Shown: in pieces, positions 16,308 through 25,441 of the stretch
Layout of the letters: every line of letters starts with the position of its first letter
Position numbering within the stretch: the stretch's first letter is position 1
Notes under the pieces: model-generated
Told to the model about the DNA's origin: nothing
The model's database searches: none
The model's input: only the letters and a program-made list of their open reading frames with translations
Position numbers and translations under genes: made by a program
DNA from: Tistlia consotensis USBA 355
GTDB lineage: Bacteria > Pseudomonadota > Alphaproteobacteria > Kiloniellales > DSM-21159
Assembly: GCF_900177295.1 (NCBI RefSeq)
Contig: NZ_FWZX01000005.1
Span: forward strand, 1 to 64,000
Direction of reading: 5' to 3'
Length of the DNA stretch: 64,000 bases

Positions 16308-16331
16308 GAGCCCGTGGCAGCGCCCTCGCGG

Positions 16332-17633
16332 CTACTTGCAGGTGCGCGGGGTGATGCCCTTCTCCTTGGCGTAGGCCAGCGCGTCCTCCTTGTAGGCAGC
16401 ACGCAGCGCCTCGCGGTGCGGCGAGAACCAGTCGGAGACCTTCTTCCACTGCTCGCCGTCCCACTGCTGGACGAAGGCCTGGCCGCCGCCCTCGTGGTCC
16501 TCGCAGGTGATGTGGATCGGCTTGGTGAAGTCCTTCAGGCCGATCGCCGCGAGCTTGTCCTCGGTCAGGTTCAGGTTCTCGAAGCCGTCGCGGATCTGCT
16601 CGCCGGTCAGCTCCTTGCCCTTGCCGTGCATCTCCTGGGCCTGGCGGATCGCCTCGATCTCGATGGCCATCAGGAACAGGCCGCGGTTGTAGAGCACCGT
16701 GCCCCAGGCGTTCTCCTTCGCCTTGGCCTCGTCGCCGTTGTAGACGTACTTCAGCACGTCCTGCAGCAGCTGGATGTCGGTGCCCGGCAGGTGCAGGCCC
16801 AGCGCCTTGTAGCCCTTGGCGGCGGCGCCGGCGGGCACGACGTCAGGCTCGGCGCCCGACCACCAGATGCCGATGAAGTGGTCCATCGGGTAGCCGACCG
16901 CCGCGGCTTCCTTGACCGCGGTCGAGTTCATGACGCCCCAGCCCCACATGAAGACCCAGTCCGGCTTCACCTGCCGGCCGATCTGCAGCCAGGTCGACTT
17001 CTGCTCGAGGCCCGGATGCGCGACCGGGAACTTGTAGAACTCGAAGCCCTCCTCCTTGGACAGGCGCTCGAGCGTCGGGATCGGCTCCTTGCCGTAGGCC
17101 GAGTCGTGGTAGACCAGGGCGATCTTCTTGCCCTTCAGGCTGCCGCCCTCCTGCCCCTTGGCGTACTGCACCATGATGTCGGCGCCCGACCAGTAGGTCA
17201 GCGGCGCGGTGAAGACATAGGGGAAGACCGGACCGTAGGAGGCCGAGGTGCGGCCGTAGCCGCCGGTGTAGAGCGGGATCTTGTCCTGGGCGACACGGTC
17301 GAGCAGTGCGTAGGTGATGCCGGTCGACAGCGGCTGGAAGGCCGCGGCCGTCGGCTTCTTCAGGCGCTCGTAGCACTCGACGCCGCGGTCGTTGTTGTAG
17401 CCGGTGTCGCACTCGTCGGTGACCAGCTTGACGCCGTTCACGCCGCCGTCGCGGGCGTTGATCAGCTTGATGTAGTCCTCCCAGCCCGCGGCCATCGGGA
17501 TGCCGTTCGGCGCGTAGGGGCCGGACTTGTAGACCAGCAGGGGCACATACTGCTCGGCGGCCTGGGCGGGAAGCCCGGCCACCGTCAGCATCGCCGCCCC
17601 CGCGGCGGCCAGACAGAGAGTCTTCAAACGCAT
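16332..17633 (-). CDS. Periplasmic binding protein of a branched-chain-type ABC transporter
   Basis: The 433-residue precursor has a clear signal peptide (MRLKTLCLAAAGAAMLTVAGLPAQA, cleaved near residues 25-26). The mature part is a type I periplasmic-binding fold beginning EQYVPLLVYKSGPYAPNG. It belongs to the Peripla_BP_6 family, whose members bind branched-chain amino acids, amides, urea or aromatic acids. The specific ligand cannot be read from the sequence. The two acyl-CoA ligases in the operon favour a carboxylic acid. It is separated from the permease gene upstream by 116 bases and followed by an attenuating hairpin. Confidence 0.92.
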   Translation of the reverse strand: MRLKTLCLAAAGAAMLTVAGLPAQAAEQYVPLLVYKSGPYAPNGIPMAAGWEDYIKLINARDGGVNGVKLVTDECDTGYNNDRGVECYERLKKPTAAAFQPLSTGITYALLDRVAQDKIPLYTGGYGRTSASYGPVFPYVFTAPLTYWSGADIMVQYAKGQEGGSLKGKKIALVYHDSAYGKEPIPTLERLSKEEGFEFYKFPVAHPGLEQKSTWLQIGRQVKPDWVFMWGWGVMNSTAVKEAAAVGYPMDHFIGIWWSGAEPDVVPAGAAAKGYKALGLHLPGTDIQLLQDVLKYVYNGDEAKAKENAWGTVLYNRGLFLMAIEIEAIRQAQEMHGKGKELTGEQIRDGFENLNLTEDKLAAIGLKDFTKPIHITCEDHEGGGQAFVQQWDGEQWKKVSDWFSPHREALRAAYKEDALAYAKEKGITPRTCK

Positions 17634-17749
17634 CGTGTCGTACCTCCCAGAGTGATGCGGACCTGCTTGTTCATCGGCGTCCGCTTTCGCCGATTACGGT
17701 ACCACCCTCCTCCGACCGACGCCAACCGCAGCGGCGGCGCGCCGCCGGC

Positions 17750-18826
17750 CTAGTAGGGGAAGGGCCAGAGTCGCAGCTTCTCCTTGCCGATCTGCCAGAG
17801 CCGGGCCAGGCCGTGCGGCTCGACGATCAGGAAGAAGATGATCAGCGCGCCGAACAGCATGAACTCCATGTCCGAGACCAGGGCGACCGAGAAGGTCGGG
17901 TCGATCGCCAGCATGGTGACGTTCAGCGCGATCGGCAGCAGCACGATGAAGATCGCGCCGAGGAACGAGCCCAGGATCGAGCCGAGGCCGCCCAGGATGA
18001 CCATGAAGAGGACCTGGAACGAGCGGTCGATCTGGAAGGCCAGCGCCTCGACCGAGCCGGTGTAGATGAAGGCCCAGAGGCCGCCGGCGATGCCGATGTA
18101 GAAGGAGCTGACGGCGAAGGCCGAGAGCTTCGCGACCAGCGGCCGGATGCCGATGATCTCGGCGGCGATGTCCATGTCGCGGATCGCCATCCAGGACCGG
18201 CCGATCCGGCTGCGCACCAGGTTCTTGGCGACCAGCGCCAGCACCGCGACCAGCACGACCAGGAACAGGTACTTGCTGATCGGATGCGCTTCCGAGCTGG
18301 TGACCACGAAGCCGAGCACCTCGCGCGGCGGCGCCGAGATCACGCCCGAGGGGCTGTCGTTGGTCCACCAGCCGAACTTGTTGAACACCCAGATCAGGAA
18401 GAACTGCGCGGCGAGCGTCGCGACGGCGAGATAGAAGCCCTTGATCCTGAGGCTCGGCAGGCCGAACAGCACGCCGACCACGGAGGTGCCGAGGCCCGCC
18501 AGCAGGAACACCAGGATCAGGTTCAGGTCGGGAAAGGCGGTCGCCAGCTTGTAGGAGAAGAAGGCGCCGCAGGCCATGAAGCCGCCGGTGCCGAGGCTGA
18601 GCTGGCCGCAGTAGCCGGTCAGGATGTTCAGCCCGATCGCCGCCAGCGAGAAGACCAGCACCGGCACCAGGATGGTCTCGAGCAGATAGTTGTCGGCGGC
18701 GAAGGGCACGACGAAGACGGCGAAGGCCAGGATCGCCAGCACGCCGATCTTGTCCTGCAGGATCGGGAAGATCGCCTGGTCGGCCCGGTAGGTCGTCTTG
18801 AACTGGCCGGTCTCACGGTAGAGCAT
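17750..18826 (-). CDS. Branched-chain-type ABC transporter permease (LivM-like)
   Basis: This 358-residue inner-membrane permease contains the LivM family phrases LNILTGYCGQLSLGTGGFMA and RSRIGRSWMAIRDMDIAAEIIGI, the latter being the cytoplasmic coupling loop. VILGGLGSILGSFLGA lies near the end. About eight to ten hydrophobic segments are visible. It lies 4 bases downstream of the LivH-like gene and forms the channel with it. Confidence 0.94.
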   Translation of the reverse strand: MLYRETGQFKTTYRADQAIFPILQDKIGVLAILAFAVFVVPFAADNYLLETILVPVLVFSLAAIGLNILTGYCGQLSLGTGGFMACGAFFSYKLATAFPDLNLILVFLLAGLGTSVVGVLFGLPSLRIKGFYLAVATLAAQFFLIWVFNKFGWWTNDSPSGVISAPPREVLGFVVTSSEAHPISKYLFLVVLVAVLALVAKNLVRSRIGRSWMAIRDMDIAAEIIGIRPLVAKLSAFAVSSFYIGIAGGLWAFIYTGSVEALAFQIDRSFQVLFMVILGGLGSILGSFLGAIFIVLLPIALNVTMLAIDPTFSVALVSDMEFMLFGALIIFFLIVEPHGLARLWQIGKEKLRLWPFPY

Positions 18827-18830
18827 CGCG

Positions 18831-19847
18831 TCACACCCGCTCGATGATGCGCTCGCCGAACAGGCCCTGGGGCCGGAACAGCAGGAACACGAGGGCCAGC
18901 ACGTAGGCGAACCAGTCCTGGATCGCGCCGCCGATCTCCAGGCCGATGAAGTTCTCCGCGACCTGCTCGCCGTAGCCGATGATCAGGCCGCCGACGATGG
19001 CGCCCGGAATCGAGGTGAAGCCGCCGAGGATCAGCACCGGCAGCGCCTTGAGGGCGATCAGGGCGAGCGAGAACTGCACGCCGGCCTTGCCGCCCCACAT
19101 GATCCCGGCGACCAGCGCGACGACGCCGGCGACCGACCAGACAATGGTCCAGATGGTCTTGAGCGGGATGCCGACGGACAGCGCCGCCTGGTGGTCGTCG
19201 GCGACGGCACGCAGCGCCCGTCCGATGCGCGTGTACTGGAAGAACACGCCCAGGCCGGCGACCAGCGCCGCGCCGACGCCCGCCGCGATCAGGTCGTAGA
19301 CGTTCATGCGCACGCCGAGCGGCGAGACCGCCGAGGCGATCGGCATGCCGATGTCGAGCACCTTGACGTCGGAACCCCAGAGCGCCTGGCCGAAGCCATC
19401 GACGAAATAGAAGATCCCGATCGTCGCCATGAACAGGATGATCGGCGGCTGGTTGACCAGGGGCCGCAGCACCAGCCGCTCGATGGCGATCGCCACCAGG
19501 ACCATGACGCCGACCGTCAGGATGAAGGCCAGGACCCAGTGCAGCCTGATGCCGAAGTCGCGCTCGAACAGCTCCATCAGGCCGACCATGGTCAGCGCCG
19601 CGAACAGCACCAGCGAGCCCTGGGCGAAGTTGAAGATGCCCGAGGCCTTGAAGATCAGCACGAAGCCGAGCGCGACCAGCGAGTACATCACGCCCTGCAG
19701 CAGGCCGGCCGCCGAGACCTCGAAGTAGAAGGACCAGTCGAAGAAGCTGATCCAGCCGATCTGGGCCAGGCCCCAGTGCAGGCCGCCGATCGCGAAGATC
19801 GTGACCAGGGCGCCGACCAGCCAGGTGAGGATGTGCAGGGGCTTCAT
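18831..19847 (-). CDS. Branched-chain-type ABC transporter permease (LivH-like)
   Basis: The 338-residue permease has typical LivH features: GVMYSLVALGFVLIFKASGIFNFAQG near the N-terminus, the coupling-loop phrase RALRAVADDHQAALSVGI, and VLILGGFTSIPGAIVGGLIIGYGEQ. It begins 16 bases after the LivG-like gene ends, and the LivM-like gene follows within 4 bases. Both membrane subunits are therefore present and apparently intact. Confidence 0.94.
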   Translation of the reverse strand: MKPLHILTWLVGALVTIFAIGGLHWGLAQIGWISFFDWSFYFEVSAAGLLQGVMYSLVALGFVLIFKASGIFNFAQGSLVLFAALTMVGLMELFERDFGIRLHWVLAFILTVGVMVLVAIAIERLVLRPLVNQPPIILFMATIGIFYFVDGFGQALWGSDVKVLDIGMPIASAVSPLGVRMNVYDLIAAGVGAALVAGLGVFFQYTRIGRALRAVADDHQAALSVGIPLKTIWTIVWSVAGVVALVAGIMWGGKAGVQFSLALIALKALPVLILGGFTSIPGAIVGGLIIGYGEQVAENFIGLEIGGAIQDWFAYVLALVFLLFRPQGLFGERIIERV

Positions 19848-19863
19848 CGCGTCCGGATCCCGG

Positions 19864-20655
19864 TCAATGGGCGACGCCGAGGTAGGCGTCGACGACTTCC
19901 TGGTTGCTGCGCACCTCGTCCGGCGTGCCGTCGGCCAGCTTGCGGCCGTAGTCGAGCACGACGACCCGGTCGGACAGGTCCATGACCACGCCCATGTCGT
20001 GCTCGATCAGCGCGATGGTCGTGCCGAAATGGTCGTTCACGTCGAGGATGAAGCGGCTCATGTCCTCCTTCTCCTCGACGTTCATGCCGGCCATCGGCTC
20101 GTCGAGCAGCAGCAGCTCCGGCTCCATGGCCAGGGCCCGGGCCAGCTCGACCCGCTTCTGCAGGCCGTAGGGCAGCTTGCCGACCGGCGTCTTGCGGATC
20201 GCCTGGATCTCCAGGAAGTCGATGATCTCCTCGCAAAAGGCGCGGTGCTCGATCTCCTCCCGCTCGTTCGGACCCCAGTAGAGCGCCTGCAGCAGCACGT
20301 TCGAGCGCATCTTGAGCAGGCGCCCGGTCATGATGTTGTCCAGGGTCGACATGCCCTTGAACAGCGCGACGTTCTGGAAGGTGCGCGCGATGCCCTGCTT
20401 GGCCGCCTTGTGCGGGCGCATGGCGCGGCGCGTCTCGCCCTTGAAGATCACCTCGCCTTCCTGCGGGTGATAGAAGCCGTTGATGACGTTCAGCATCGAG
20501 GTCTTGCCGGCGCCGTTCGGCCCGATGATCGCGCGGATCTCGCCCTTGCGGATGTCGAAGGAGATGTCGGTCAGCGCCTTGACGCCGCCGAACGACAGCG
20601 AGATCCGCCTGACCTCGAGCAGGACCTCGTTGAACACGCGTGGTGCGGTGACCAT
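19864..20655 (-). CDS. Branched-chain-type ABC transporter ATPase (LivG-like)
   Basis: The 263-residue ATPase has Walker A GPNGAGKTSM, a LivG-type middle region with ARTFQNVALFKGMSTLDNIM, LPYGLQKRVELARALAMEP at the signature, and Walker B LLLLDEPMAGMN. The signature is LPYGLQ rather than LSGGQ, as in many LivG proteins. The start at 20653-20655 follows an aaggggg ribosome-binding site and avoids overlap with the ligase gene, which ends at 20693. Confidence 0.93.
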   Translation of the reverse strand: MVTAPRVFNEVLLEVRRISLSFGGVKALTDISFDIRKGEIRAIIGPNGAGKTSMLNVINGFYHPQEGEVIFKGETRRAMRPHKAAKQGIARTFQNVALFKGMSTLDNIMTGRLLKMRSNVLLQALYWGPNEREEIEHRAFCEEIIDFLEIQAIRKTPVGKLPYGLQKRVELARALAMEPELLLLDEPMAGMNVEEKEDMSRFILDVNDHFGTTIALIEHDMGVVMDLSDRVVVLDYGRKLADGTPDEVRSNQEVVDAYLGVAH

Positions 20656-20692
20656 CGCCGAAGCGCCCCCCTTGCCTGCGCTCAGCCGCGGC

Positions 20693-22663
20693 TCACGCCG
20701 CGGCCCGCCGCGGTGTGCCCGCGCCGGCAACCGGATAGGTCTCGGCGTCGATGATCCTGAGATCGCCCTTGATGCGGCCCTTGCGGCCGTCCTCGAAGCT
20801 GACCTCGAGCTCGATGTGCACCGTCTCCTGCCCGGAGTAGAGCGCCTCGATCAGCGGCGCGTAGCGCTCGGCGATGATCCGGCGGCGCACCTTGCGGGTG
20901 CGGGTCAGCTCGCCATCGTCGGGATCGAGCTCCTTGTTGAGCACCAGGAAGCGGTGGATCTGCGCGTTGCCGAGCTTGGGATCGCGCGCGAGATCGCGGT
21001 TCGCCTGCTCGACGTGCTCCTTGACGATCGCCGCGACCCGCGGGTCCTGGGACAGCTCCTGGTAGCTGCCGTAGACGACGTTGTTGCGCTCGGCCCAGCT
21101 GGCCATCGCGGCCAGGTCGATGTTGACGAAGGCGCAGACCTCGTCGCGGCCGTTGCCGAAGGCGACCGCCTCCTTGATGTTCGGGAAGAACTTCAGCTTG
21201 TTCTCGATGTACTTCGGCGGGAACAGCGTGCCGTCGTTGAGCCGGCCGACGTCCTTGGCGCGGTCGATGATCTTCAGGTGGCCGCGCTCGTCGATGAGCC
21301 CGGCGTCGCCGGTGTGCATCCAGCCCTCGGCGTCCTTGGCCTCGGCCGTCGCCTCCGGGTTCCGGTAGTACTCGACGAAGACTCCCGGGCTGCGGAACAG
21401 CACCTCGCCGTTCTCGGCGATCTTGATCTCGACCTGGTCGACCGGCTTGCCGACCGTGTCGGCGTAGATCTCGCCGTCCGGATGGATCGTCACGAAGACG
21501 CTGGCCTCGGTCGAGCCGTAGAGCTGCTTCAGGTTGACGCCGATCGAGCGGTAGAAGTCGAAGATGTCCGGCCCGATCGCCTCGCCGGCCGTGTAGGCTA
21601 GGCGGATCCGGCTGAAGCCGAGGGTGTTCTTGAGCGGCCCGTAGACCAGCACCTCGCCGAGCCAGTAGATCAGCCGGTCGAGCAGCGCGACCTTCGCGCC
21701 GTTGAGGATGTGCACGCCGCACCTCTCGGCATGCTTCATGAAGAACTTGAAGATCCGGCGCTTGGGCGCGCTGGCGTCCTCCATGCGCACCATGACGGTG
21801 GTCAGGATGTTCTCGAAGATGCGCGGCGGCGCGAAGAAGTAGCTGGGACCGAGCTCGCGCAGGTCCTGCATCACCGTCGCGCCCGACTCCGGGCAGGAGA
21901 CGCAGAAGCCGCAGACGTAGGACTGGGCATAGGAGAAGATGTGGTCGCCGACCCAGGCCATCGGCAGGTAGGCCAGCATCTCCTCCTTCTCGGTCAGGCC
22001 CTCGAAGGCGGCGCCGTTGCGCGCGCTGATCAGCACGTTGTCGTAGCTCAGCACGACGCCCTTGGGCTGGCCGGTCGTGCCCGAGGTGTAGGCGAAGATC
22101 GAGACGTCGGAGCCCTTGCCCTTGGCGATCTCCGCCTCGAAGAGCTGCGGGTGCTCGCGGTCGTAGTGGCGGCCGATCTCCAGCACCCGGTCGAAGCTGT
22201 AGAGGAAGGACTGCTCGTAGTGCCGCATGCCGCGGTCGTCGTCGAAGACGACCGTCTCCAGGCTCGGCACCCGCTCCTTGATCTCGAGCAGCTTGTCGAC
22301 CTGCTCCTGGTCCTCGGCGATGGCGAAGCGCACGCCCGCATGGTCCAGGACGAAGGCCATCTCGCCGGCGATCGAGTCCTGGTAGAGCGGCACCGGCACG
22401 GCGCCCAGGCTCTGGATCGCGCAGAAGCTCCAGTAGAGCCGCGGCCGGTTGTCGCCGATGATCGCCATGCGATCGCCGCGCTTCAGGCCGAGCGCCGCCA
22501 GCCCGCAGGCATAGGCCCGGATCTGCTCGCCCGCCTGCTTCCAGGTCCAGGTCTGCCAGATGCCGAGATCCTTCTCGCGCATCGCCGGCCGGCCGGGACG
22601 CTCGCGCATGTGGTGGAGCAGCAATTTCGGAAAGGTATCGAGGGCCGTCGTGTCCTTGGCCAC
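20693..22663 (-). CDS. AMP-dependent acyl-CoA synthetase (long-chain ligase type)
   Basis: The protein of about 656 residues is an adenylate-forming ligase that makes acyl-CoA from an acid, ATP and CoA. It shows the AMP-binding phrase YTSGTTGQPKGVVLS, the A5 motif LYGSTEAS, the A7 motif GWMHTGDAG and an A10-like lysine region near the C-terminus (LTRTRKVRRR). The GTG at 22661-22663 (MAKDTTALDTFPK) is preferred because a GGGAG ribosome-binding site precedes it by a suitable distance; an ATG at 22694-22696 is the alternative. It is the first gene of the operon that continues with the ABC transporter, so the imported compound is probably activated at once. The acid is unknown. Confidence 0.9.
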   Translation of the reverse strand: MAKDTTALDTFPKLLLHHMRERPGRPAMREKDLGIWQTWTWKQAGEQIRAYACGLAALGLKRGDRMAIIGDNRPRLYWSFCAIQSLGAVPVPLYQDSIAGEMAFVLDHAGVRFAIAEDQEQVDKLLEIKERVPSLETVVFDDDRGMRHYEQSFLYSFDRVLEIGRHYDREHPQLFEAEIAKGKGSDVSIFAYTSGTTGQPKGVVLSYDNVLISARNGAAFEGLTEKEEMLAYLPMAWVGDHIFSYAQSYVCGFCVSCPESGATVMQDLRELGPSYFFAPPRIFENILTTVMVRMEDASAPKRRIFKFFMKHAERCGVHILNGAKVALLDRLIYWLGEVLVYGPLKNTLGFSRIRLAYTAGEAIGPDIFDFYRSIGVNLKQLYGSTEASVFVTIHPDGEIYADTVGKPVDQVEIKIAENGEVLFRSPGVFVEYYRNPEATAEAKDAEGWMHTGDAGLIDERGHLKIIDRAKDVGRLNDGTLFPPKYIENKLKFFPNIKEAVAFGNGRDEVCAFVNIDLAAMASWAERNNVVYGSYQELSQDPRVAAIVKEHVEQANRDLARDPKLGNAQIHRFLVLNKELDPDDGELTRTRKVRRRIIAERYAPLIEALYSGQETVHIELEVSFEDGRKGRIKGDLRIIDAETYPVAGAGTPRRAAA

Positions 22664-22750
22664 GCACCCGTCTCCCGCAGCACATCCCTGTCGCATCCGA
22701 GCCTTGTGCCGGACGCTTATCGTTTTCCTTTGGTCCCTGAGGACGGTCCG

Positions 22751-22779
22751 TTAGTAAGTCCAATTCGGAGAGGCGTCAA
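22751..22779 (-). promoter_or_regulatory. Sigma-70-type promoter of the ligase/ABC transporter operon
   Basis: Read leftward, ttgacg (22779-22774) and tactaa (22756-22751) are spaced by exactly 17 bases. This places a start of transcription near 22744, about 50-80 bases before the possible start codons. The area is also less GC-rich than its surroundings. This is the best -35/-10 pair seen in the window. Confidence 0.65.
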
Positions 22780-22844
22780 GCACTGCCCGGCCTGCCCGGA
22801 AAAGCGGCAAGAAGCGGCCGCAGCAGCGGAGATACAGAGCGGTA

Positions 22845-23672
22845 ATGGCCTTGCGCGAGACTGACGAAACGGCCGCCACCACCGGGGCGAGAGAGGATCT
22901 GCAGGTGGTGGCGGACGGCCATCACCTGGCCGTGCGCCGGCTGCTGCCGGTGGGCGCGACGCGGCGCGGCCCCTGGCTCGTCTTCCTGCACGAGGGGCTC
23001 GGCTCGATCGCCCAGTGGCGCGAGGTCCCGGCGCTGCTGGCACGGCGTCTCGCCCTGCCCGCCCTGGTCTACGACCGCTGGGGCTTCGGCGGGTCCGACC
23101 CTCTGGTCCTGCCGCGCCCCGACGACTTCCTGGAGCGCGAGGCCGAGATCGCCCTGCCCGCCGTCCTGGCCGGATCGGGCGTCGAGCGGCCGATCCTGAT
23201 CGGCCACAGCGACGGCGCGACGATCGCGCTGCTCTACGCCGCCGCCTTTCCGGAGCGGCCGCTCGCCCTCGTCTCCGAGGCCGCGCACGTGTTCCTCGAG
23301 CCGGTCTCGCGCGCCGGCATCCGCAAGGCCGAGGCCGCCTGGGCGGCGGGCGGCCTGCGCCAGGGCCTCGAGCGCCACCACGGCGCCAAGGCCGAGTCGG
23401 TGTTCCGCGGCTGGGCCGAGACCTGGCAGCGGCCCGCCTTCGACGGCTGGACGATGCTCGACCGCCTGCCGTCGATCCGCTGTCCCGTGCTCGCCCTGCA
23501 GGGGGCCGACGACCAGTACGGCACCCCCGCGCAGCTGGAAGCGATCGCGGCCGGCTGTGCCGGCCCCTGCGAGACCCGGCTGCTGCCCGACTGCGCCCAC
23601 AGCCCCCACCACGAGGCGCGCGAGGCGACCCTGAAGGCGATCGAGGCCTTCCTGCGGCCGCTGGTCGTCTAG
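22845..23672 (+). CDS. Alpha/beta hydrolase
   Basis: The 275-residue cytoplasmic protein has the oxyanion-hole phrase FLHEGLGS near residue 50 and the nucleophile elbow GHSDGA with Ser122. An acidic residue lies in LQGADDQYGTP and a histidine in CAHSPHHEA near residue 250, completing a Ser-Asp-His triad. It is close to the hydrolase/esterase group and may act on an ester or thioester. It is transcribed divergently from the acyl-ligase operon and 107 bases ahead of the Nudix-like gene. Its association with either neighbour is uncertain. Confidence 0.88.
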   Translation: MALRETDETAATTGAREDLQVVADGHHLAVRRLLPVGATRRGPWLVFLHEGLGSIAQWREVPALLARRLALPALVYDRWGFGGSDPLVLPRPDDFLEREAEIALPAVLAGSGVERPILIGHSDGATIALLYAAAFPERPLALVSEAAHVFLEPVSRAGIRKAEAAWAAGGLRQGLERHHGAKAESVFRGWAETWQRPAFDGWTMLDRLPSIRCPVLALQGADDQYGTPAQLEAIAAGCAGPCETRLLPDCAHSPHHEAREATLKAIEAFLRPLVV

Positions 23673-23779
23673 GCTGCGACCGGGTCGCCCCCGACCATTT
23701 GCGAGCGCCGGCGTCACGAGGCGGCCTGCCGGAGCGTCCGGAACTCGGCACCCCGTTCGCAGCGCAGCCGGAGCCGGTC

Positions 23780-24493
23780 ATGGCCTACAGCTTCCTGATG
23801 CCCTACGGCTACACGCTCGCCGGCGGGCAGGTCCTGCTCGCCGAGCGCCAGCTGATCCAGAAGCGGGTCGACGGCAAGACCGTCAAGGGCGTGATCCCGG
23901 CCTGGGCCGGCCAGTGGGGCCTGATCGGCGCCGAGGCCGCGAGCGGCGAGTCGCCGAGCGACACGGCGATCCGGGCCGGCCGGGAGCAGACCGGCATCGA
24001 CCTCTCGGACAGCGCGACCAGCCAGCTCTATCTCGCCTTCAACCGGGAGGTGATGAGCCTGAAGACCGCCGACTACACCGCCTTCGCCGTGCTGGCGATC
24101 TTCCTGACCGAGGCCTCGCTCGGCGCAATGGCCGATGCCGCGACGAAGGCGATCGGCGCGGGCACCCCGAGCGAGGGCCTGCTGCAGACCGTGAGCGTCA
24201 CGCCGGTCGGCAAGGCCTTGCAGCAGCTCGGCGCGACGCCCAAGCCGCCGAAGGGCTGGCAGTCCTACCTGATCCAGAACTACTACGGCGGCAAGGTGCC
24301 CGGGCAGTTCAACACCGAGATCGACACGCTGACCAACCAGATCAGCAAGCGCTCGGCCGACGACCCGGAGATGTTCCGGCTCGCGCTCCAGCCGCTCGAC
24401 GTCAAGCCCGAGTCCGGCGGCAAGGCGCCCAAGACACCGTCCCAGATCGAGATGCCAACCACCTTCGTAGACGGCTCGCCGGAGAAGAGCTGA
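23780..24493 (+). CDS. Nudix-fold-like protein with degenerate catalytic box
   Basis: The 237-residue protein has an N-terminal Nudix-like region (about 5-130), with WGLIGAEAASGESPSDTAIR leading into AGREQTGIDL. Aligned to the Nudix box, SGE (residues 55-57), R65, E69 and G72 are kept. The first Glu of REUxEE is Ala66 and the last is Gln70, so metal binding and hydrolysis are doubtful. The C-terminal third is polar and proline-rich without a recognised domain. Only 21 bases separate it from the first of five tandem paralogues, so it is probably part of that unit. It could be a binding or sensor protein rather than an enzyme. Confidence 0.7.
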   Translation: MAYSFLMPYGYTLAGGQVLLAERQLIQKRVDGKTVKGVIPAWAGQWGLIGAEAASGESPSDTAIRAGREQTGIDLSDSATSQLYLAFNREVMSLKTADYTAFAVLAIFLTEASLGAMADAATKAIGAGTPSEGLLQTVSVTPVGKALQQLGATPKPPKGWQSYLIQNYYGGKVPGQFNTEIDTLTNQISKRSADDPEMFRLALQPLDVKPESGGKAPKTPSQIEMPTTFVDGSPEKS

Positions 24494-24514
24494 GTCCGGG
24501 GAATCGCCAGGGGC

Positions 24515-25363
24515 ATGGTCGAGATCTACCAGACCATCGAGCAGCACCGACACGGCCTCTCGCAGCTCCACTTCGACGAGGACCTGGAGGCGGCCTGGCC
24601 CTTCACGCTCGGCGGCACGGTGATGAACCGCTCGCTCGGCCAGGCGATCCACCAGAACACCGACTACGTCGTCGCCAGCCAGGTGCAGGCCTACCTGAAC
24701 GGCTTCCTGCGCGCGAACCGCTGGGAGTGGAATCCCCGCGGCTACGGCGGCAGCGGCGGCGCGGTACTCGACTTCGAGCAGGAGTCCGGCAGCTGCTGGT
24801 TCCCGGCCATGTCGCTGGAGCTGCTGCTCTACGCCCCTCTGCCGTACGGCTTCGAGCAGGACCAGAGCGAGGTCACCACCCGCGAATACAAGGGCGCCGC
24901 GAACAGCGGCTTCGTCACGCGGCACGATCACCGGCGCGCCTTCGGTCTCGGCTACAACATCGTCAACCGCAACACGACGCACCTCTGGCAAGGCTACTAT
25001 TTCTGGGGCAGCCACGTCGTCACGGCCTTCGACGACCAGTTCTACGACCCCAGCTACAACCGGCGCTATGCCGAGATCGACGACATGGCCTTTGCCGAGA
25101 TGGCGCGCTTCGACGACAGCTGGAACGAGGCCGGCACCATACGCACCCGCGCCGTGACGACGGCCGACCTCTCGAACGGCCCCGCGGCGGCCCTCGACGG
25201 CGTCTACGTCCAGATCACCGGCGGCGGCTACGGCACGCGCCTGGCCGAGCGCGCCCAGAGCGAGAACCGGCAGCTTGGCGCCGACCTCTACGACCTGCCC
25301 TTCGCCGGCCCCTTCGACAAGCCGTTCGATCCAGAAGCGAACTACCAGCTCGACCTCGGCTGA
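24515..25363 (+). CDS. Tandem-array protein 1, putative Cys-His-Asp (transglutaminase-like) family
   Basis: I do not recognise this family by name. The 282-residue soluble protein has no signal peptide or membrane helix. It begins MVEIYQTIEQ like its four neighbours. Conserved blocks are TLGGTVMNRS, SGSCWFPAMSLELLLYAP (Cys94), RHDHRRAFGLGYNI (His137), WGSHVVTAF (His167) and FYDPSYNRRY (Asp178). A helix-starting Cys, a strand His and a following Asp are in the order used by transglutaminase/papain-fold enzymes. This is the most diverged of the five, since the block around Cys94 lacks the ECRYVSAAL seen in the others. The assignment as a cysteine enzyme is inference. Confidence 0.8.
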   Translation: MVEIYQTIEQHRHGLSQLHFDEDLEAAWPFTLGGTVMNRSLGQAIHQNTDYVVASQVQAYLNGFLRANRWEWNPRGYGGSGGAVLDFEQESGSCWFPAMSLELLLYAPLPYGFEQDQSEVTTREYKGAANSGFVTRHDHRRAFGLGYNIVNRNTTHLWQGYYFWGSHVVTAFDDQFYDPSYNRRYAEIDDMAFAEMARFDDSWNEAGTIRTRAVTTADLSNGPAAALDGVYVQITGGGYGTRLAERAQSENRQLGADLYDLPFAGPFDKPFDPEANYQLDLG

Positions 25364-25441
25364 GGCCACCGGTCACGGCCCGCCCTGCCGAAACGTCCGT
25401 GGTCGGGAGAACCGGACCACAGCCCGGAGGCCTGGACCGCC

